From Myxococcaceae bacterium (GTDB lineage Bacteria; Myxococcota; Myxococcia; Myxococcales; Myxococcaceae): a stretch of 64,000 nucleotides of DNA. Below the pieces are notes generated by a model, which was not told the DNA's origin, did no database searches, and saw only the letters and a program-made list of their open reading frames with translations. The stretch lies in assembly GCA_016793095.1 (NCBI GenBank), contig JAEUJQ010000046.1:123696-187695 (forward strand), written 5' to 3'. Shown piece by piece: positions 1 through 9,063 of the stretch (position 1 is its first letter; each line of letters starts with the position of its first letter). Position numbers and translations under genes: made by a program.

Positions 1-1
1 C

Positions 2-856
2 CGCGTCGCGCTGCTCGAGGCCGAGGGCGTCACGTTCAAGCCAGGCGTCGAGCCGGGCAAGACGCTTCCGTGGACCGAGCTCAAGGCGGCCCACGACGCG
101 GTGGTGATCGCCGTCGGCGCGCGCGCGCCGCGGGAGCTGCCCATTCCCGGGCGCGAGCTGACCGGCGTGGTGCAGGCCATGGACTACCTCGAGGCGGCCA
201 ACCGGCGGGTCGCCACCGAAGCGGGCGTGGAGGGGCTGGCCACGGGGAAGCGTGTCGTCGTGCTGGGCGGTGGAGACACCGGCTCCGACTGCCTCGGTAC
301 GGCGCTGCGCGAAGGCGCCGCCAGCGTGTCGCAGATCGAGCTGCTCCCCGCGCCGCCCGGCACGCGTCCACCCGGCAACCCCTGGCCCCAGTGGCCGCTG
401 ATCTTCCGCACCTCCTCCAGCCAGGACGAGGGCGGTCTGCGCACCTTCGGCTTCCTGACGAAGCGCCTCGTGGGCGAGGGAGGCAGGCTGGTGGCCCTCG
501 AGGGCGTCGACGTGACGCTCGAGGACGGGAAGCTCGTGGAGCACCTGCAGAGCGCGCGCCGCCTCGAGGTCGACCTGCTCGTGCTCGCGCTCGGCTTCAC
601 CGGGCCTGACGTGTCGTCGCTGAAGCGGGAGCTGGGCGTCGAGCTCGACGCGCGGGGGAACGTGAAGGGCGACGGCGCCTTCGCGACCAACGTGCCCGGC
701 GTGTTCGTCGCGGGAGACGCGCTGCGCGGCGCGAGCCTGATCGTGTGGGCGATCTCCGACGGACGCGAGGCAGCGCGTGGCGTCGATGCGTTCCTCACCG
801 GCCAGCCCTCGCTGCTCCCCACCCGGGGACGCGACGCACCGTTCGGCGGCCGTTGA
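2..856 (+). CDS. gltD: Glutamate synthase small subunit-like oxidoreductase (3' part)
   Basis: The reading frame is open from the left edge, so the N-terminus lies outside the window. The visible part carries the second dinucleotide-binding motif, GGGDTGSDC, of the GltD/dihydropyrimidine dehydrogenase-type flavoprotein family, then the C-terminal FAD-contacting segment GVFVAGDALRGASL. In this family the subunit moves electrons from NADPH through FAD to the large glutamate synthase subunit, which makes glutamate from glutamine and 2-oxoglutarate in the cytoplasm. The N-terminal iron-sulfur part cannot be seen, so a related NAD(P)-dependent oxidoreductase remains possible. The large subunit would be expected upstream, outside the window. 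No terminator was recognised in the 35 bases before the next gene. Confidence 0.85.
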   Translation, partial: RVALLEAEGVTFKPGVEPGKTLPWTELKAAHDAVVIAVGARAPRELPIPGRELTGVVQAMDYLEAANRRVATEAGVEGLATGKRVVVLGGGDTGSDCLGTALREGAASVSQIELLPAPPGTRPPGNPWPQWPLIFRTSSSQDEGGLRTFGFLTKRLVGEGGRLVALEGVDVTLEDGKLVEHLQSARRLEVDLLVLALGFTGPDVSSLKRELGVELDARGNVKGDGAFATNVPGVFVAGDALRGASLIVWAISDGREAARGVDAFLTGQPSLLPTRGRDAPFGGR

Positions 857-891
857 GACAGTGGTGACGGAACGCGTTTGACGCGGCTCAG

Positions 892-3255
892 GTGTCAGCT
901 TCACCTGACGCGCGCTCTGGGCGGCTGCACCGTACACTCGCGGTGATGTTCGCTCGTCAGTTCGCTCCGCTCCTCGACTCCCTGCCGGTCGCGTTCGCTG
1001 GTCACGATGACGCCGGTCGCGTCCTCGTCTGGAACACCGCCGCCGAGCAGCTCCTGGGGTGGGCCCGGCAGGACGTGCTGGGTCATCCGTCTCCGCTGCC
1101 TGAGGTGCTCAGCCGCGCCACGGTGCCGCAGGTGCCCGCTGGCGTGCGCCCCGTGCCCGTCAAGCGCCGCGACGGCATGGAGCTCGAGCTGCTCACCGTG
1201 AGCATGCCGATCCCCGGCGACCAGGGCTCGGCGACCGCGCTCTGGCGACTCGACACGCTGTCGCTCGAAGACGAGCTGAAGCTCCGCGCGATGTGCGCGC
1301 ACGCCCCTGAAGGGGTCGTTGCCCTCGACCTCCACGGCACGATCCTCGAGGCGAACGAGGCGCTCGGCCGCATGCTCGGCAGGGAAGTTCACGCGCTCAC
1401 GGGCAAGCCGATGAGCGCCCTCGCCTCGGACCCGGCCTCGGCCAGGCGCCTCGCGCTCCCGAGCGACCGACAGCGGCTCGCCGCCGACGGGGTCAGCCTG
1501 CTCCACGCCAACGGCTCGGATGTCGTCGTTGACGTGCTCGCCACGCCCTTCGCGCCGAACAGCTGGGTCGGGTTCGTGCGCGACGTGACCGCCGCCGCCC
1601 GCCACCGCGCTCAGCTCGCGCTCTTCGGGCAGATCTTCCAGGCGACCGCCGAGGCGATCCTCATCACCGACGCTGACAACACGATCGTCACCGCGAACCC
1701 GGCCTTCACTGCGATCACCGGCTACAGCCTCGAGGACGTCGTCGGGAAGAACCCCCGCCTGCTCTCGTCAGGACGCCACGATCGCGCGTTCTACGAGCAG
1801 CTCTGGCAGGCGCTGTCGCGCGAAGGCCAGTGGCAGGGCGAGCTCTGGAACCGTCGGAAGTCCGGCGCGGTGTACCCGGAGTGGGCCACCTTCACCGTCA
1901 TTCGTGACGGCCGCGGCAGGATCACCAACTACGCCGCCGTCTTCTCAGACATCACCGCGGTCAAGCGCACCGAGGCGCAGCTCTCGTACCTCGCCCATCA
2001 CGATCACCTCACGGGCCTGCCCAATCGCACCCTGCTCTTCGATCGCCTCGCGCAGGCCATCGCCACGACGGCGCGCGATGGCACGTCGGTCGCCCTGCTG
2101 TTGGTGGATCTCGACGACTTCAAGACCGTCAACGGCTCGGTGGGGCACTCGACGGGCGACGAGACGCTGCGGGCGATCGGCCAGCGCCTGAAGGACCTGC
2201 TGCGTCAGTCCGACACGGTGGCACGCCTCGGCGGCGATGAGTTCGCGGTGGTGATCCCGGGGCTGGCTGACGTGCGGGACAGCTTCCAGATCGTCCAGAA
2301 GGTGCTCGCGACCGTCTCGACCCCGCTCCTCATCGGCGGGCAGGAGATCGCGTTGTCGGCGAGCGTCGGGGTGGCCGTCGCGCCCCAGGACGGCCGCGAT
2401 GGACCTGCGCTCTTCCGCGCCGCCGACGCGGCCTTGTACTCGGCGCGCGGCACGGGCCACGGCACCTGGCGCTACTTCACCGACGAGCTGAACCTGCGCG
2501 CGAAGGAGCGCCTGTCTCTGCTCAGCGCGCTCGCCCACTCCATCGACCGCCACGAGCTGCGCCTGGAATACCAGCCGCAGTTCGACATCACCGGGAAGCG
2601 GCTGATCGGCGGTGAGGCGCTCCTCCGCTGGCAACGCGGCGACGAGCTGGTGCCGCCCGGGCGCTTCATTCAGGCCGCCGACGAGTCGGGCCTCATCAAC
2701 CCCATCGGCGCCTGGGTCCTCAAGGAAGCCTGCCGCCGCGCGAGCGCCTGGCGCGTCCCCATCGCCGTCAACGTCTCGGTGCGCCAGCTCGAGCTGGCCT
2801 CCTTCGTTCCGCTGGTCGAGGACTGCCTGCGCGAGACCGGCCTCGAGCCCTCGCTCCTCGAGCTCGAGATCACCGAGAGCGTGGTGATGGAGCAGAACGA
2901 GGCCTGCGTCGAGCGGCTTCGAGCGCTCCGCGACCGGGGCGTGCGAATCGCGATGGACGACTTCGGCACCGGCTATTCCTCCCTCTCCCAGTTGAAGCGG
3001 CTGCCCCTCACGCGCCTCAAGGTCGATCGCGCCTTCGTCCGCGATCTGATGACCAACGACGTCGATCGGGCCGTCGCGGAGGCCGTCGTGACGCTCGGCC
3101 GCGCCCTCGGCCTGTCGGTGCTCGCCGAGGGGATCGAGGCTGAAGCGCAGCGCGCGGCCCTCGAGCGCATGGGCTGCAACGAGGCACAGGGGTTCCTCCT
3201 CGGCAGGCCGATGAGCGCCGTCGACTTCGAGCGGCTGCTCTCCCGCGCGCGCTGA
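892..3255 (+). CDS. PAS-PAS-PAS-GGDEF-EAL signalling protein
   Basis: A predicted c-di-GMP turnover enzyme of about 787 residues. Three PAS-like segments occupy roughly residues 20-350; the third (from LFGQIFQATAEAIL) is the clearest. A GGDEF domain follows with the intact signature GGDEF at 447-451, then an EAL domain with EALLRW at 575-580 and the metal/loop motif DDFGTGYSS at about 689-697. Both catalytic signatures look intact, so the protein could make and degrade c-di-GMP, with one activity normally dominating. No membrane segment or signal peptide is seen, so it is probably a cytoplasmic sensor. The frame starts with GTG at 892, but ATG at 946 (MFARQF) is an equally good start and would give 769 residues. 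It stands alone between gltD and a convergent lipoprotein gene. Confidence 0.93.
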   Translation: MSASPDARSGRLHRTLAVMFARQFAPLLDSLPVAFAGHDDAGRVLVWNTAAEQLLGWARQDVLGHPSPLPEVLSRATVPQVPAGVRPVPVKRRDGMELELLTVSMPIPGDQGSATALWRLDTLSLEDELKLRAMCAHAPEGVVALDLHGTILEANEALGRMLGREVHALTGKPMSALASDPASARRLALPSDRQRLAADGVSLLHANGSDVVVDVLATPFAPNSWVGFVRDVTAAARHRAQLALFGQIFQATAEAILITDADNTIVTANPAFTAITGYSLEDVVGKNPRLLSSGRHDRAFYEQLWQALSREGQWQGELWNRRKSGAVYPEWATFTVIRDGRGRITNYAAVFSDITAVKRTEAQLSYLAHHDHLTGLPNRTLLFDRLAQAIATTARDGTSVALLLVDLDDFKTVNGSVGHSTGDETLRAIGQRLKDLLRQSDTVARLGGDEFAVVIPGLADVRDSFQIVQKVLATVSTPLLIGGQEIALSASVGVAVAPQDGRDGPALFRAADAALYSARGTGHGTWRYFTDELNLRAKERLSLLSALAHSIDRHELRLEYQPQFDITGKRLIGGEALLRWQRGDELVPPGRFIQAADESGLINPIGAWVLKEACRRASAWRVPIAVNVSVRQLELASFVPLVEDCLRETGLEPSLLELEITESVVMEQNEACVERLRALRDRGVRIAMDDFGTGYSSLSQLKRLPLTRLKVDRAFVRDLMTNDVDRAVAEAVVTLGRALGLSVLAEGIEAEAQRAALERMGCNEAQGFLLGRPMSAVDFERLLSRAR

Positions 3256-3260
3256 CGGTC

Positions 3261-4691
3261 TCAGGGGACCACGAGCACCGCCCGCGAGGTCGTTCGCCCA
3301 GCCCAGCTCGCGCGGACGAGGGCCTGGCCGGGCGAGACGCCGGCGAAGAGGCCGCGCGAGGTCGCAGAGTTCGTCACCGAGCCCGCCGCAGGGCTCGCCG
3401 TCGTCCAGGTCGCGTGCGCCGAGACGTCGACCTGCTGGCCGTTCGCGAAGCGCGCCATCAACGTCAGCGGCGCCGACCGCCCCACCTGGACGCTGGGCGG
3501 CGCGTCGAGCTCGAGGCCGACACACGCGCCCGCGACGACGGTGACGGTGGTGAACGCCGACAGCCCGGCGAACTCGACGTGCAGCCGAACCTGGCCCGGC
3601 GCGTTCGCCGTCAGCAGCCCCGGCTCGGTGTTCGACAAGCTCGCGATCGTGGGATCGGGAGATTGCCAGGTCACCTGGTGCGAGAAGTCCTCGGTGGACC
3701 CATCGGCGAAGCCAGCCACCGCGAACAGCTGCCGGGCGGTCCCGACCGTGACGATCGGTGTCAAAGGCAACAGCTCGAGCGTCGTCGGGGGCTCACCGGT
3801 GACCGTCAGCAGCGCCGTGTCCGTCAGCCCCTGCCAGACCCCGCTCACGACGGCGGCTCCCGGCAGCCGCCCCAGCGCCGCACCGCCAGGAGAGAGCTGC
3901 ACCGCGTCGGCCCGCGTCGATTGCCAGCGGGTGTCGGCGGTCACGTCGCGCGTGCTCCCGTCCGAGCTGATGGCGGTCGCGGTGAGCTGAACCCGCTCCC
4001 CACGCTGCAGGATCGCGCGCGGCGCCTCGATCCGCAGCCTCGTCACCGTCGGGGGCAGCACCTGCACGCCCGCCTCGGCCGAGAGCCCCTGCCACGTCAC
4101 CGTCAGCCGCGTCGAGCCGGCGCGCACTCCCGTCACCCGCGAGCCCGTCAACTGGGCCACGCTGACGTCGCTGAGCTGCCACTGCGGCGCGCTGGGGACC
4201 GGCGCCCGCGAGCCGTCGGGGAACTCCACCGTCACCTCGAAGTGCGCGTAGTGGCCCTGGAGGATCTGCGCTGAGGACGGTGACAGCGTCAGGCGCCGCG
4301 GGGCTGGCGGAGGCACCCTCGCGTTGGACGCCGCCCGGCGCCGCCCGTACTCGCCGATGATCTGCACCTGCCCCGTCAACCGACCCGACAGCTCGCCCCG
4401 ACGCTGGGGATCATTGCGAACCGACGCCACGTTCTCGTCCGAGCTCCAGAAGGTGGCCTCGCCCGTCACGTCCCGCTCGGCGCCGTCACTGAATCGCCCG
4501 AGCAGCACCAGCCTCGCCGAGGCCCCCTGCGCGACCGTCACCTCGGGCTGGGCGAACACGACAGCCTCGAGGGTCGCCTCGACCTCAGACGCGGCGGCAG
4601 GCGGCCTGGAGGTCGGCGACCAGTCTGGCGGGAGATCCGGCTCGCACCCCATCAGCAGCTGCCCCACCACCAGCACGACGAGCGCTCGCAT
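3261..4691 (-). CDS. Ig-like (BIG2-type) repeat lipoprotein
   Basis: A secreted lipoprotein of about 476 residues. The chosen ATG at 4691 gives MRALVVLVVGQLLMGC, a short hydrophobic signal ending in a lipobox; the frame stays open further upstream but that would bury the signal. The mature protein is a string of about five repeats with features of bacterial Ig-like group 2 domains: GxxxxLxxxGxFSDGxxxDVT, then W.S.D...A...., then a glycine-rich ending. Examples are LVLLGRFSDGAERDVTGEA and LFAVAGFADGSTEDFSHQV. Such domains usually mediate adhesion or surface scaffolding. No catalytic domain is seen. It is convergent with the GGDEF-EAL gene (5 bases apart). Confidence 0.8.
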   Translation of the reverse strand: MRALVVLVVGQLLMGCEPDLPPDWSPTSRPPAAASEVEATLEAVVFAQPEVTVAQGASARLVLLGRFSDGAERDVTGEATFWSSDENVASVRNDPQRRGELSGRLTGQVQIIGEYGRRRAASNARVPPPAPRRLTLSPSSAQILQGHYAHFEVTVEFPDGSRAPVPSAPQWQLSDVSVAQLTGSRVTGVRAGSTRLTVTWQGLSAEAGVQVLPPTVTRLRIEAPRAILQRGERVQLTATAISSDGSTRDVTADTRWQSTRADAVQLSPGGAALGRLPGAAVVSGVWQGLTDTALLTVTGEPPTTLELLPLTPIVTVGTARQLFAVAGFADGSTEDFSHQVTWQSPDPTIASLSNTEPGLLTANAPGQVRLHVEFAGLSAFTTVTVVAGACVGLELDAPPSVQVGRSAPLTLMARFANGQQVDVSAHATWTTASPAAGSVTNSATSRGLFAGVSPGQALVRASWAGRTTSRAVLVVP

Positions 4692-4802
4692 GGAGAAGCG
4701 GGCTGTGCAGAGGCTGTGCCCGAACCAGCCACCGCGCAACGCAATGGAACCAGGGCCGCTTCCAGAGGGTCTCAGCGACCCCGTGGGTTGAGCGCGACCA
4801 CG

Positions 4803-5135
4803 TCAGCTGAGCGGAGCAGCGCGGTGAAGGGGGCGCGGAGCACTCGCGGGCTCGGCGAAGAGGCTGAGGCTCACCAGCCGCATCGCCCGCTCCAGCGCCG
4901 CGTCGGCGTTCGCGTCGCGCGTCTCCACCACCCGCCGTCCCTGCGCCGTCGTGACGACCATCGAGCAGCGCACCAGCGGCTCGGGATGCCGCGCCTTTGC
5001 GAGCGGCGTCATCACCACGGCGACCGACAGCACACCCGAGACGGCCGCCCCCAGCACCTCGTGCAGCCGCGTCGTCACCCAGTCGCGCATCGACGGCGGC
5101 GCCTGCATCTGACTCACCAACACCTGGACGTGCAT
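4803..5135 (-). CDS. HPF/RaiA-like short protein
   Basis: A 110-residue protein that resembles the N-terminal domain of ribosome hibernation factors (HPF/RaiA, S30AE fold). It opens with MHVQVLVSQMQAPPSMRDWV, like the usual beta strand plus first helix, continues with a hydrophobic strand (SVAVVMTPL), a strand CSMVVTTAQGRRVVE, and ends with the typical helix DANADAALERAMRLVSL. The central basic loop found in true ribosome-binding HPF is weak, and the C-terminal dimerisation domain of long HPF is absent. It is therefore a candidate short hibernation-type protein or a diverged paralogue. It sits alone between a lipoprotein gene and the exonuclease gene. Confidence 0.5.
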   Translation of the reverse strand: MHVQVLVSQMQAPPSMRDWVTTRLHEVLGAAVSGVLSVAVVMTPLAKARHPEPLVRCSMVVTTAQGRRVVETRDANADAALERAMRLVSLSLFAEPASAPRPLHRAAPLS

Positions 5136-5278
5136 GAACCCTTCTCTCTGTGTTCAACAGAACGGCCCGCGCGCCATTCCGGTTTGTCTCTCGTCGCCTC
5201 GAGCGCCCCCGACTGATCAGCCGACCCGAAAGACGTGAAGAATCAATGGGTTCGGGGGTGTCAGGGTGACCGGCTAGG

Positions 5279-7429
5279 GTGCGCTCCGTGCTTGGGTCCC
5301 TCCTCCAGCGCCACCTGTTCCTCGATCTCGAGACGACTGGCCTCGACGCCGGCGCGGACGAGGTGATCGAGCTGGGCGCCGTGCTGGTGGTGAACGGCGA
5401 GATCGAGCGCCAGCACGACTGGCTCATTCGCCCCACGCGGCCCGTCCCGGCGGTGATCTCGGCGCTCACCGGGCTGACCGACGACGATCTCGCGGGCGCC
5501 GCGTCGTACGACGAGCTGCTGCCGGTGCTCCGGCCGCTGTTCGACGGAGTGACGGTGGTGGCGCACAACGCCCTGTTCGAGCGCGCCTTCCTCCGCGGGC
5601 TGCTCGACGACGTGCCGGTGCTCGACTCCTGCGAGCTGGCCCTCGTGCTGTTCCCCGAGCTGCCCAGCCACTCGCTCGACGCGCTCGTGCAGTGGGCAGG
5701 GCTGGCGGGCGGGTCGCAGCACCGCGCGCTCGACGACGCACGTGACACCTTCGGGGTCGTGAAGGCCCTGCTGGAACGGGCCTGCGAGCCGGCGAGGCGC
5801 AGCCAGCTCGCGGGGCTCGCGGCGCGGGTGTCCGGCCATGCGCCACTCCATCGGCTGTTGAGCGGGCTCGCCGACGCGGCCTTCCACGCCGCTGCGCCGA
5901 AGCCGCCCCTGCGTGATGAGGGGCCTGCGGTGCAGCTGCCAGCGGTGTTGAAGGACTGGGCCCGCACGCCGAGTCCGCTCGCGCTCGAGCTCGAGGTGCG
6001 TGACGTCGAGGCGCTGGCCCTCGAGGCCGCCCGCCAGACCGGCGCCGCGGTGTGGCTCGTCTGTCCCCACGCGCGCCTCAAGCACCTGGGCGGCGCCCCG
6101 CGCCTGCCCTCGCGCTCGTCACAGCCCAACGCCCCGAGGCTCTCGGCGCTGCTCTCGCGCCGCGTCGTGCTCGACCCGGCCCTCGCGGCCTCCATGGCGT
6201 ACCTCGAGAGCTGGGGCGCCCGCGCTGCCGCCAGCGGCGCACCGCTCAGCGGTTTCTGGCGCGACCGCGTCCCCCTGTTCGACAGCCTGCGCACGCTCGC
6301 GAGAGGGCGCGCCACCGGCTCACCCCCAGCGGGGCTCTTCGTCGGCACCCACCACGAGGTCGCTGAGTGGCTCGAGGCCGGAGTCCACCCCGACGCGCTC
6401 GTCTGGCTCGACGCGCCGACCGCCATCGAGCTCGAGCGCCGCCGTCTCACCGTCTCGCTCGAGCTGTCCCGCGTGTTCCGCCTGCCGGAGGTGGCCGAGC
6501 TCGCCGCTCCGGGACGGCCCCTGTCCGCCGGCTTGCAGGCCGTGCACGCCCGCGCGAAGGAGCTCGCGCAGACGCTCTCGGTCTTCCCCGCGCCGGCCAT
6601 CGTCGATCGCACCGGCCACGAGCCGTGGCTCGCGCTGCGTGACGCCCTGACGGCGCTGGGACGCGACCTCGCCTGGTGGCTGTCCGAGCTGCGGAGCGCT
6701 CCCCCTACCGTCCTCCTCGAGGGAGTGCTGGGGGAGGCGTCGGCCCTCGCCGAGCTCATCCCACGGCTGTGCGCGCCCGACGAGCTGACCGAGCTCTGGG
6801 CCTCGGCGTCGGGGGTGTGGCTGAGGCCCCCCACCGCGCTCTGTGAGGCGTCCTTCCAGGCGCTCGCCCGCAGCGCACCGTCCCTCTTCGTCTCCGACGT
6901 GCGCCGAGCGCCGGGCTGGGAGCGCCGCCTCGGTGCGACCCACCTCGCGCGGGAGGGGCGAGCCGAGCCAGCTCGTCCCCTTGCCGTCGCCGATCAGCTG
7001 GGCTCGAACGAGGCGCTGGCGGCCGTCGCCCTCGCCGCCGCACGGCCTGTCACGGTCGTGAGCGGAGACCCGCTCTCGGAGCCGCTCGTCGCGGCCTTCG
7101 TCGAGCGCGCGAAACAACAGGGCCGCCGGGTGCGCCTCAACCAGGCCGGGGCGGGGCCCCGTGACGTCGTGCTGCGCGAGTGGTGGGGGGCTGGGCGAGC
7201 GCCCGCCATCACAGGCCCCGTCGTGCTCTCGAACCCGGGCGACCCGCTCGCGGTGCGCCGGCTCGCCGTGCAGGGCGTCGAAGTGCAGACCCTCGCCCTG
7301 CGTGGCGCCTTTCAGCCGGCCGTCTGGCAGCCCGCCCTGGAGGGCGTCGTCTGGCACGCCGCGTCTGCCGCCCTGGTCGGCGCGGCCTCGACGGCGGAGG
7401 CGGTCCCGCGTCGCCTTCGGTTGAGCTGA
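5279..7429 (+). CDS. DnaQ-like exonuclease with decayed DinG-like C-terminus
   Basis: A protein of about 716 residues. Residues 12-165 are a DEDDh 3'-5' exonuclease: FLDLETTGL (Asp16, Glu18), AHNALFERAFL (the usual Asp is Glu101) and HRALDDA (His148, Asp153). In bacteria this domain is often fused to a DinG-type superfamily 2 helicase. The remaining 550 residues look like that helicase after loss of its ATPase motifs: I find no Walker A (GxGKT/S) and no DEAH box, yet the segments FVGTHHEVAEWL and ALVWLDAPTAIELE fall where DinG has its NHALL and (I)DEAH segments. No iron-sulfur cysteine cluster is evident. The role may be DNA repair or processing with a scaffold tail. The start is GTG; a second GTG lies three codons downstream. 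The exonuclease call is firm, the DinG relationship is inference. Confidence 0.75.
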   Translation: MRSVLGSLLQRHLFLDLETTGLDAGADEVIELGAVLVVNGEIERQHDWLIRPTRPVPAVISALTGLTDDDLAGAASYDELLPVLRPLFDGVTVVAHNALFERAFLRGLLDDVPVLDSCELALVLFPELPSHSLDALVQWAGLAGGSQHRALDDARDTFGVVKALLERACEPARRSQLAGLAARVSGHAPLHRLLSGLADAAFHAAAPKPPLRDEGPAVQLPAVLKDWARTPSPLALELEVRDVEALALEAARQTGAAVWLVCPHARLKHLGGAPRLPSRSSQPNAPRLSALLSRRVVLDPALAASMAYLESWGARAAASGAPLSGFWRDRVPLFDSLRTLARGRATGSPPAGLFVGTHHEVAEWLEAGVHPDALVWLDAPTAIELERRRLTVSLELSRVFRLPEVAELAAPGRPLSAGLQAVHARAKELAQTLSVFPAPAIVDRTGHEPWLALRDALTALGRDLAWWLSELRSAPPTVLLEGVLGEASALAELIPRLCAPDELTELWASASGVWLRPPTALCEASFQALARSAPSLFVSDVRRAPGWERRLGATHLAREGRAEPARPLAVADQLGSNEALAAVALAAARPVTVVSGDPLSEPLVAAFVERAKQQGRRVRLNQAGAGPRDVVLREWWGAGRAPAITGPVVLSNPGDPLAVRRLAVQGVEVQTLALRGAFQPAVWQPALEGVVWHAASAALVGAASTAEAVPRRLRLS

Positions 7430-7433
7430 GCCG

Positions 7434-8156
7434 TCAGCCCTTCTTCTCGAGGCGCGCCACGAGGTCGGCACGGTGCCGCTCGAGGGACTCCTTGTCTCCT
7501 GCGAGCGCCGCCTCCACCGCCTTGAGGTCCGCCTCCGTCCGGTCCCGGAGCGCCTTCACCATCGTCGCGAAGACGTCGAACACGTCCTTCAGCTCGTCGC
7601 CGGGACGCAGGCCGTACTCGGGCGGCCGCACCACCCCGTTCGTCACCTCACGGCCCATGCGCTTGATGCGAAAGAGCGGCCCGACGATGCGGTGGGTGAT
7701 CACGATGGCGACCAGGCCGATGATGATCACGAACAGCGCGAGCAGCCCGATCAACACCCCCAGCGTCGCCTGCTGCTGCGCGACGAGATCCTTCTGCTGC
7801 TGGACGACCGACGCCTTCTCCGCCTCGTAGGCAGCGTCAATCTCCTTGGAGCGCGCCTCGAGCTTCGACATCAGCGCCGGGTCGTCCATGCCCCTGGTGA
7901 GCTCGTTGTTGAGCGTGCAGGTGCCGAGCTCCTTGCTCGTCTCGGCAGACTTGGAGCGCGCCTCGACCGCCTGGTTCATCTGCCGGAAGAGGTTGCCGGT
8001 GGTGTTGGCGATGAAGAACCCCAGCACGCCCGAGATGATGAGCGTGGGGATGGTGAAGTACACCGCGAACTTCAGCTGGAAGCGTGAGTCGAGCAGGAGG
8101 TTCTTCAGCTTCCGCTGGTAGGGCGTCGCTGCTGGTGCTGCTGCCTGGGTGGACAT
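7434..8156 (-). CDS. Two-helix membrane protein with HAMP domain
   Basis: A 240-residue protein with the layout of a short receptor. The N-terminus is cytoplasmic, followed by a membrane segment near residues 28-50 (FAVYFTIPTLIISGVLGFFI). A periplasmic coiled coil of about 80 residues rich in Glu, Lys and Gln comes next, then a second membrane segment (LGVLIGLLALFVIIIGLVAIV). After it is a HAMP-like linker (THRIVGPLFRIKRMGREV) with the usual downstream PGDELKDV, and a C-terminal helix. There is no methyl-accepting, kinase or cyclase output domain, so it probably signals through a partner protein. It lies 17 bases downstream of the HEAT-repeat gene on the same strand and is probably co-transcribed with it. 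Confidence 0.75.
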   Translation of the reverse strand: MSTQAAAPAATPYQRKLKNLLLDSRFQLKFAVYFTIPTLIISGVLGFFIANTTGNLFRQMNQAVEARSKSAETSKELGTCTLNNELTRGMDDPALMSKLEARSKEIDAAYEAEKASVVQQQKDLVAQQQATLGVLIGLLALFVIIIGLVAIVITHRIVGPLFRIKRMGREVTNGVVRPPEYGLRPGDELKDVFDVFATMVKALRDRTEADLKAVEAALAGDKESLERHRADLVARLEKKG

Positions 8157-8173
8157 GATCTTCGCCTTCCCCC

Positions 8174-8896
8174 TTAGGGACTCTTCCAGTTGAGGTCGCC
8201 GGCCGCGTCCTCGACGACTTTGGGAACCATCGCCTTGATGAGGGCCTCGGGCTTGCCGCCCGACGCCTTCACGTTCCAGCTGCCCTGCAGCGCCTGGTCC
8301 GGGTACGTCATGATCAGCATCTCGACCTTCAGCTGCTTCTCCGTGGCGCCCGGTCCCAGCTGCATGCGGACCTGGTAGCCGCGCAGCTCACGCGCCTTGA
8401 TGAACGCCTGGGCGGCCTTCTTCTCTTCACCGGCGGGCGCGAACACCGCGCCCAGATCGCTCAGCTTCGTCTTCAAGATCGTGTCGGCGAGGGTGACGAG
8501 GGCGCTGTCGAGACCGGCGGTCGGCTCGACGTTGAGGTACAGCCCTCCCTTCTGAATGGCGGGCATGGTGAGGGCCTTCTGCATGGCCGCGCGCACCGAG
8601 GCGTCCTGCTCGCCCAGGGCCGACTTGAGACACTCGGTCGCGGTCGCGAGGCGCAGCTCGCCCAGGGCGTTGGCCGCAGCGGCGCGCACCACCGACTCGG
8701 GATCTTTGAGCTGCGCACACAGAGGCGCGACGGCGTCTTCACTGCCGGTCTGGCCGAGCAGGAGCACCGTCTGCGCGCGCACGCGGGGGTCCTTCGCGCC
8801 AGCCAGCTGCTTCGTCAGCAGGGCCACACGCGCGTCAGCCGCCAGCGCAGCGCTCGCGCACAGACTTCCCACGACGACGTACGCGACGGCCCGCAC
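8174..8896 (-). CDS. Secreted HEAT-repeat protein
   Basis: A 240-residue exported protein starting with GTG. The first 20 residues form a signal peptide ending SAALAAD. The next 90 residues hold three HEAT-like repeats (for example VRAQTVLLLGQTGSEDAVAP, then a repeat with VVRAAAANALGEL, then ASVRAAMQKAL), which usually form a right-handed helical scaffold for protein binding. The C-terminal 120 residues are a separate alpha/beta region with no recognised family (VEPTAGLDSALVTLADTIL onward). It is the first gene of a probable two-gene unit with the HAMP membrane protein, which suggests an envelope complex. The function is unknown. Confidence 0.75.
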   Translation of the reverse strand: MRAVAYVVVGSLCASAALAADARVALLTKQLAGAKDPRVRAQTVLLLGQTGSEDAVAPLCAQLKDPESVVRAAAANALGELRLATATECLKSALGEQDASVRAAMQKALTMPAIQKGGLYLNVEPTAGLDSALVTLADTILKTKLSDLGAVFAPAGEEKKAAQAFIKARELRGYQVRMQLGPGATEKQLKVEMLIMTYPDQALQGSWNVKASGGKPEALIKAMVPKVVEDAAGDLNWKSP

Positions 8897-9063
8897 GGGG
8901 AGCTGAGACTACAGGATGCCGCGCAAATTCCAGACTCCCCGAAGATGTGTGCGCCGCGCGCACAGCGACCGACCGGCCTGCTGCACTGTTTCTGCACGAA
9001 CGTTTCGCCGGACTGTCACCGGGGTTGTGCCGATTCCACGGGGCGCCCTTCGACGATGGCTGC

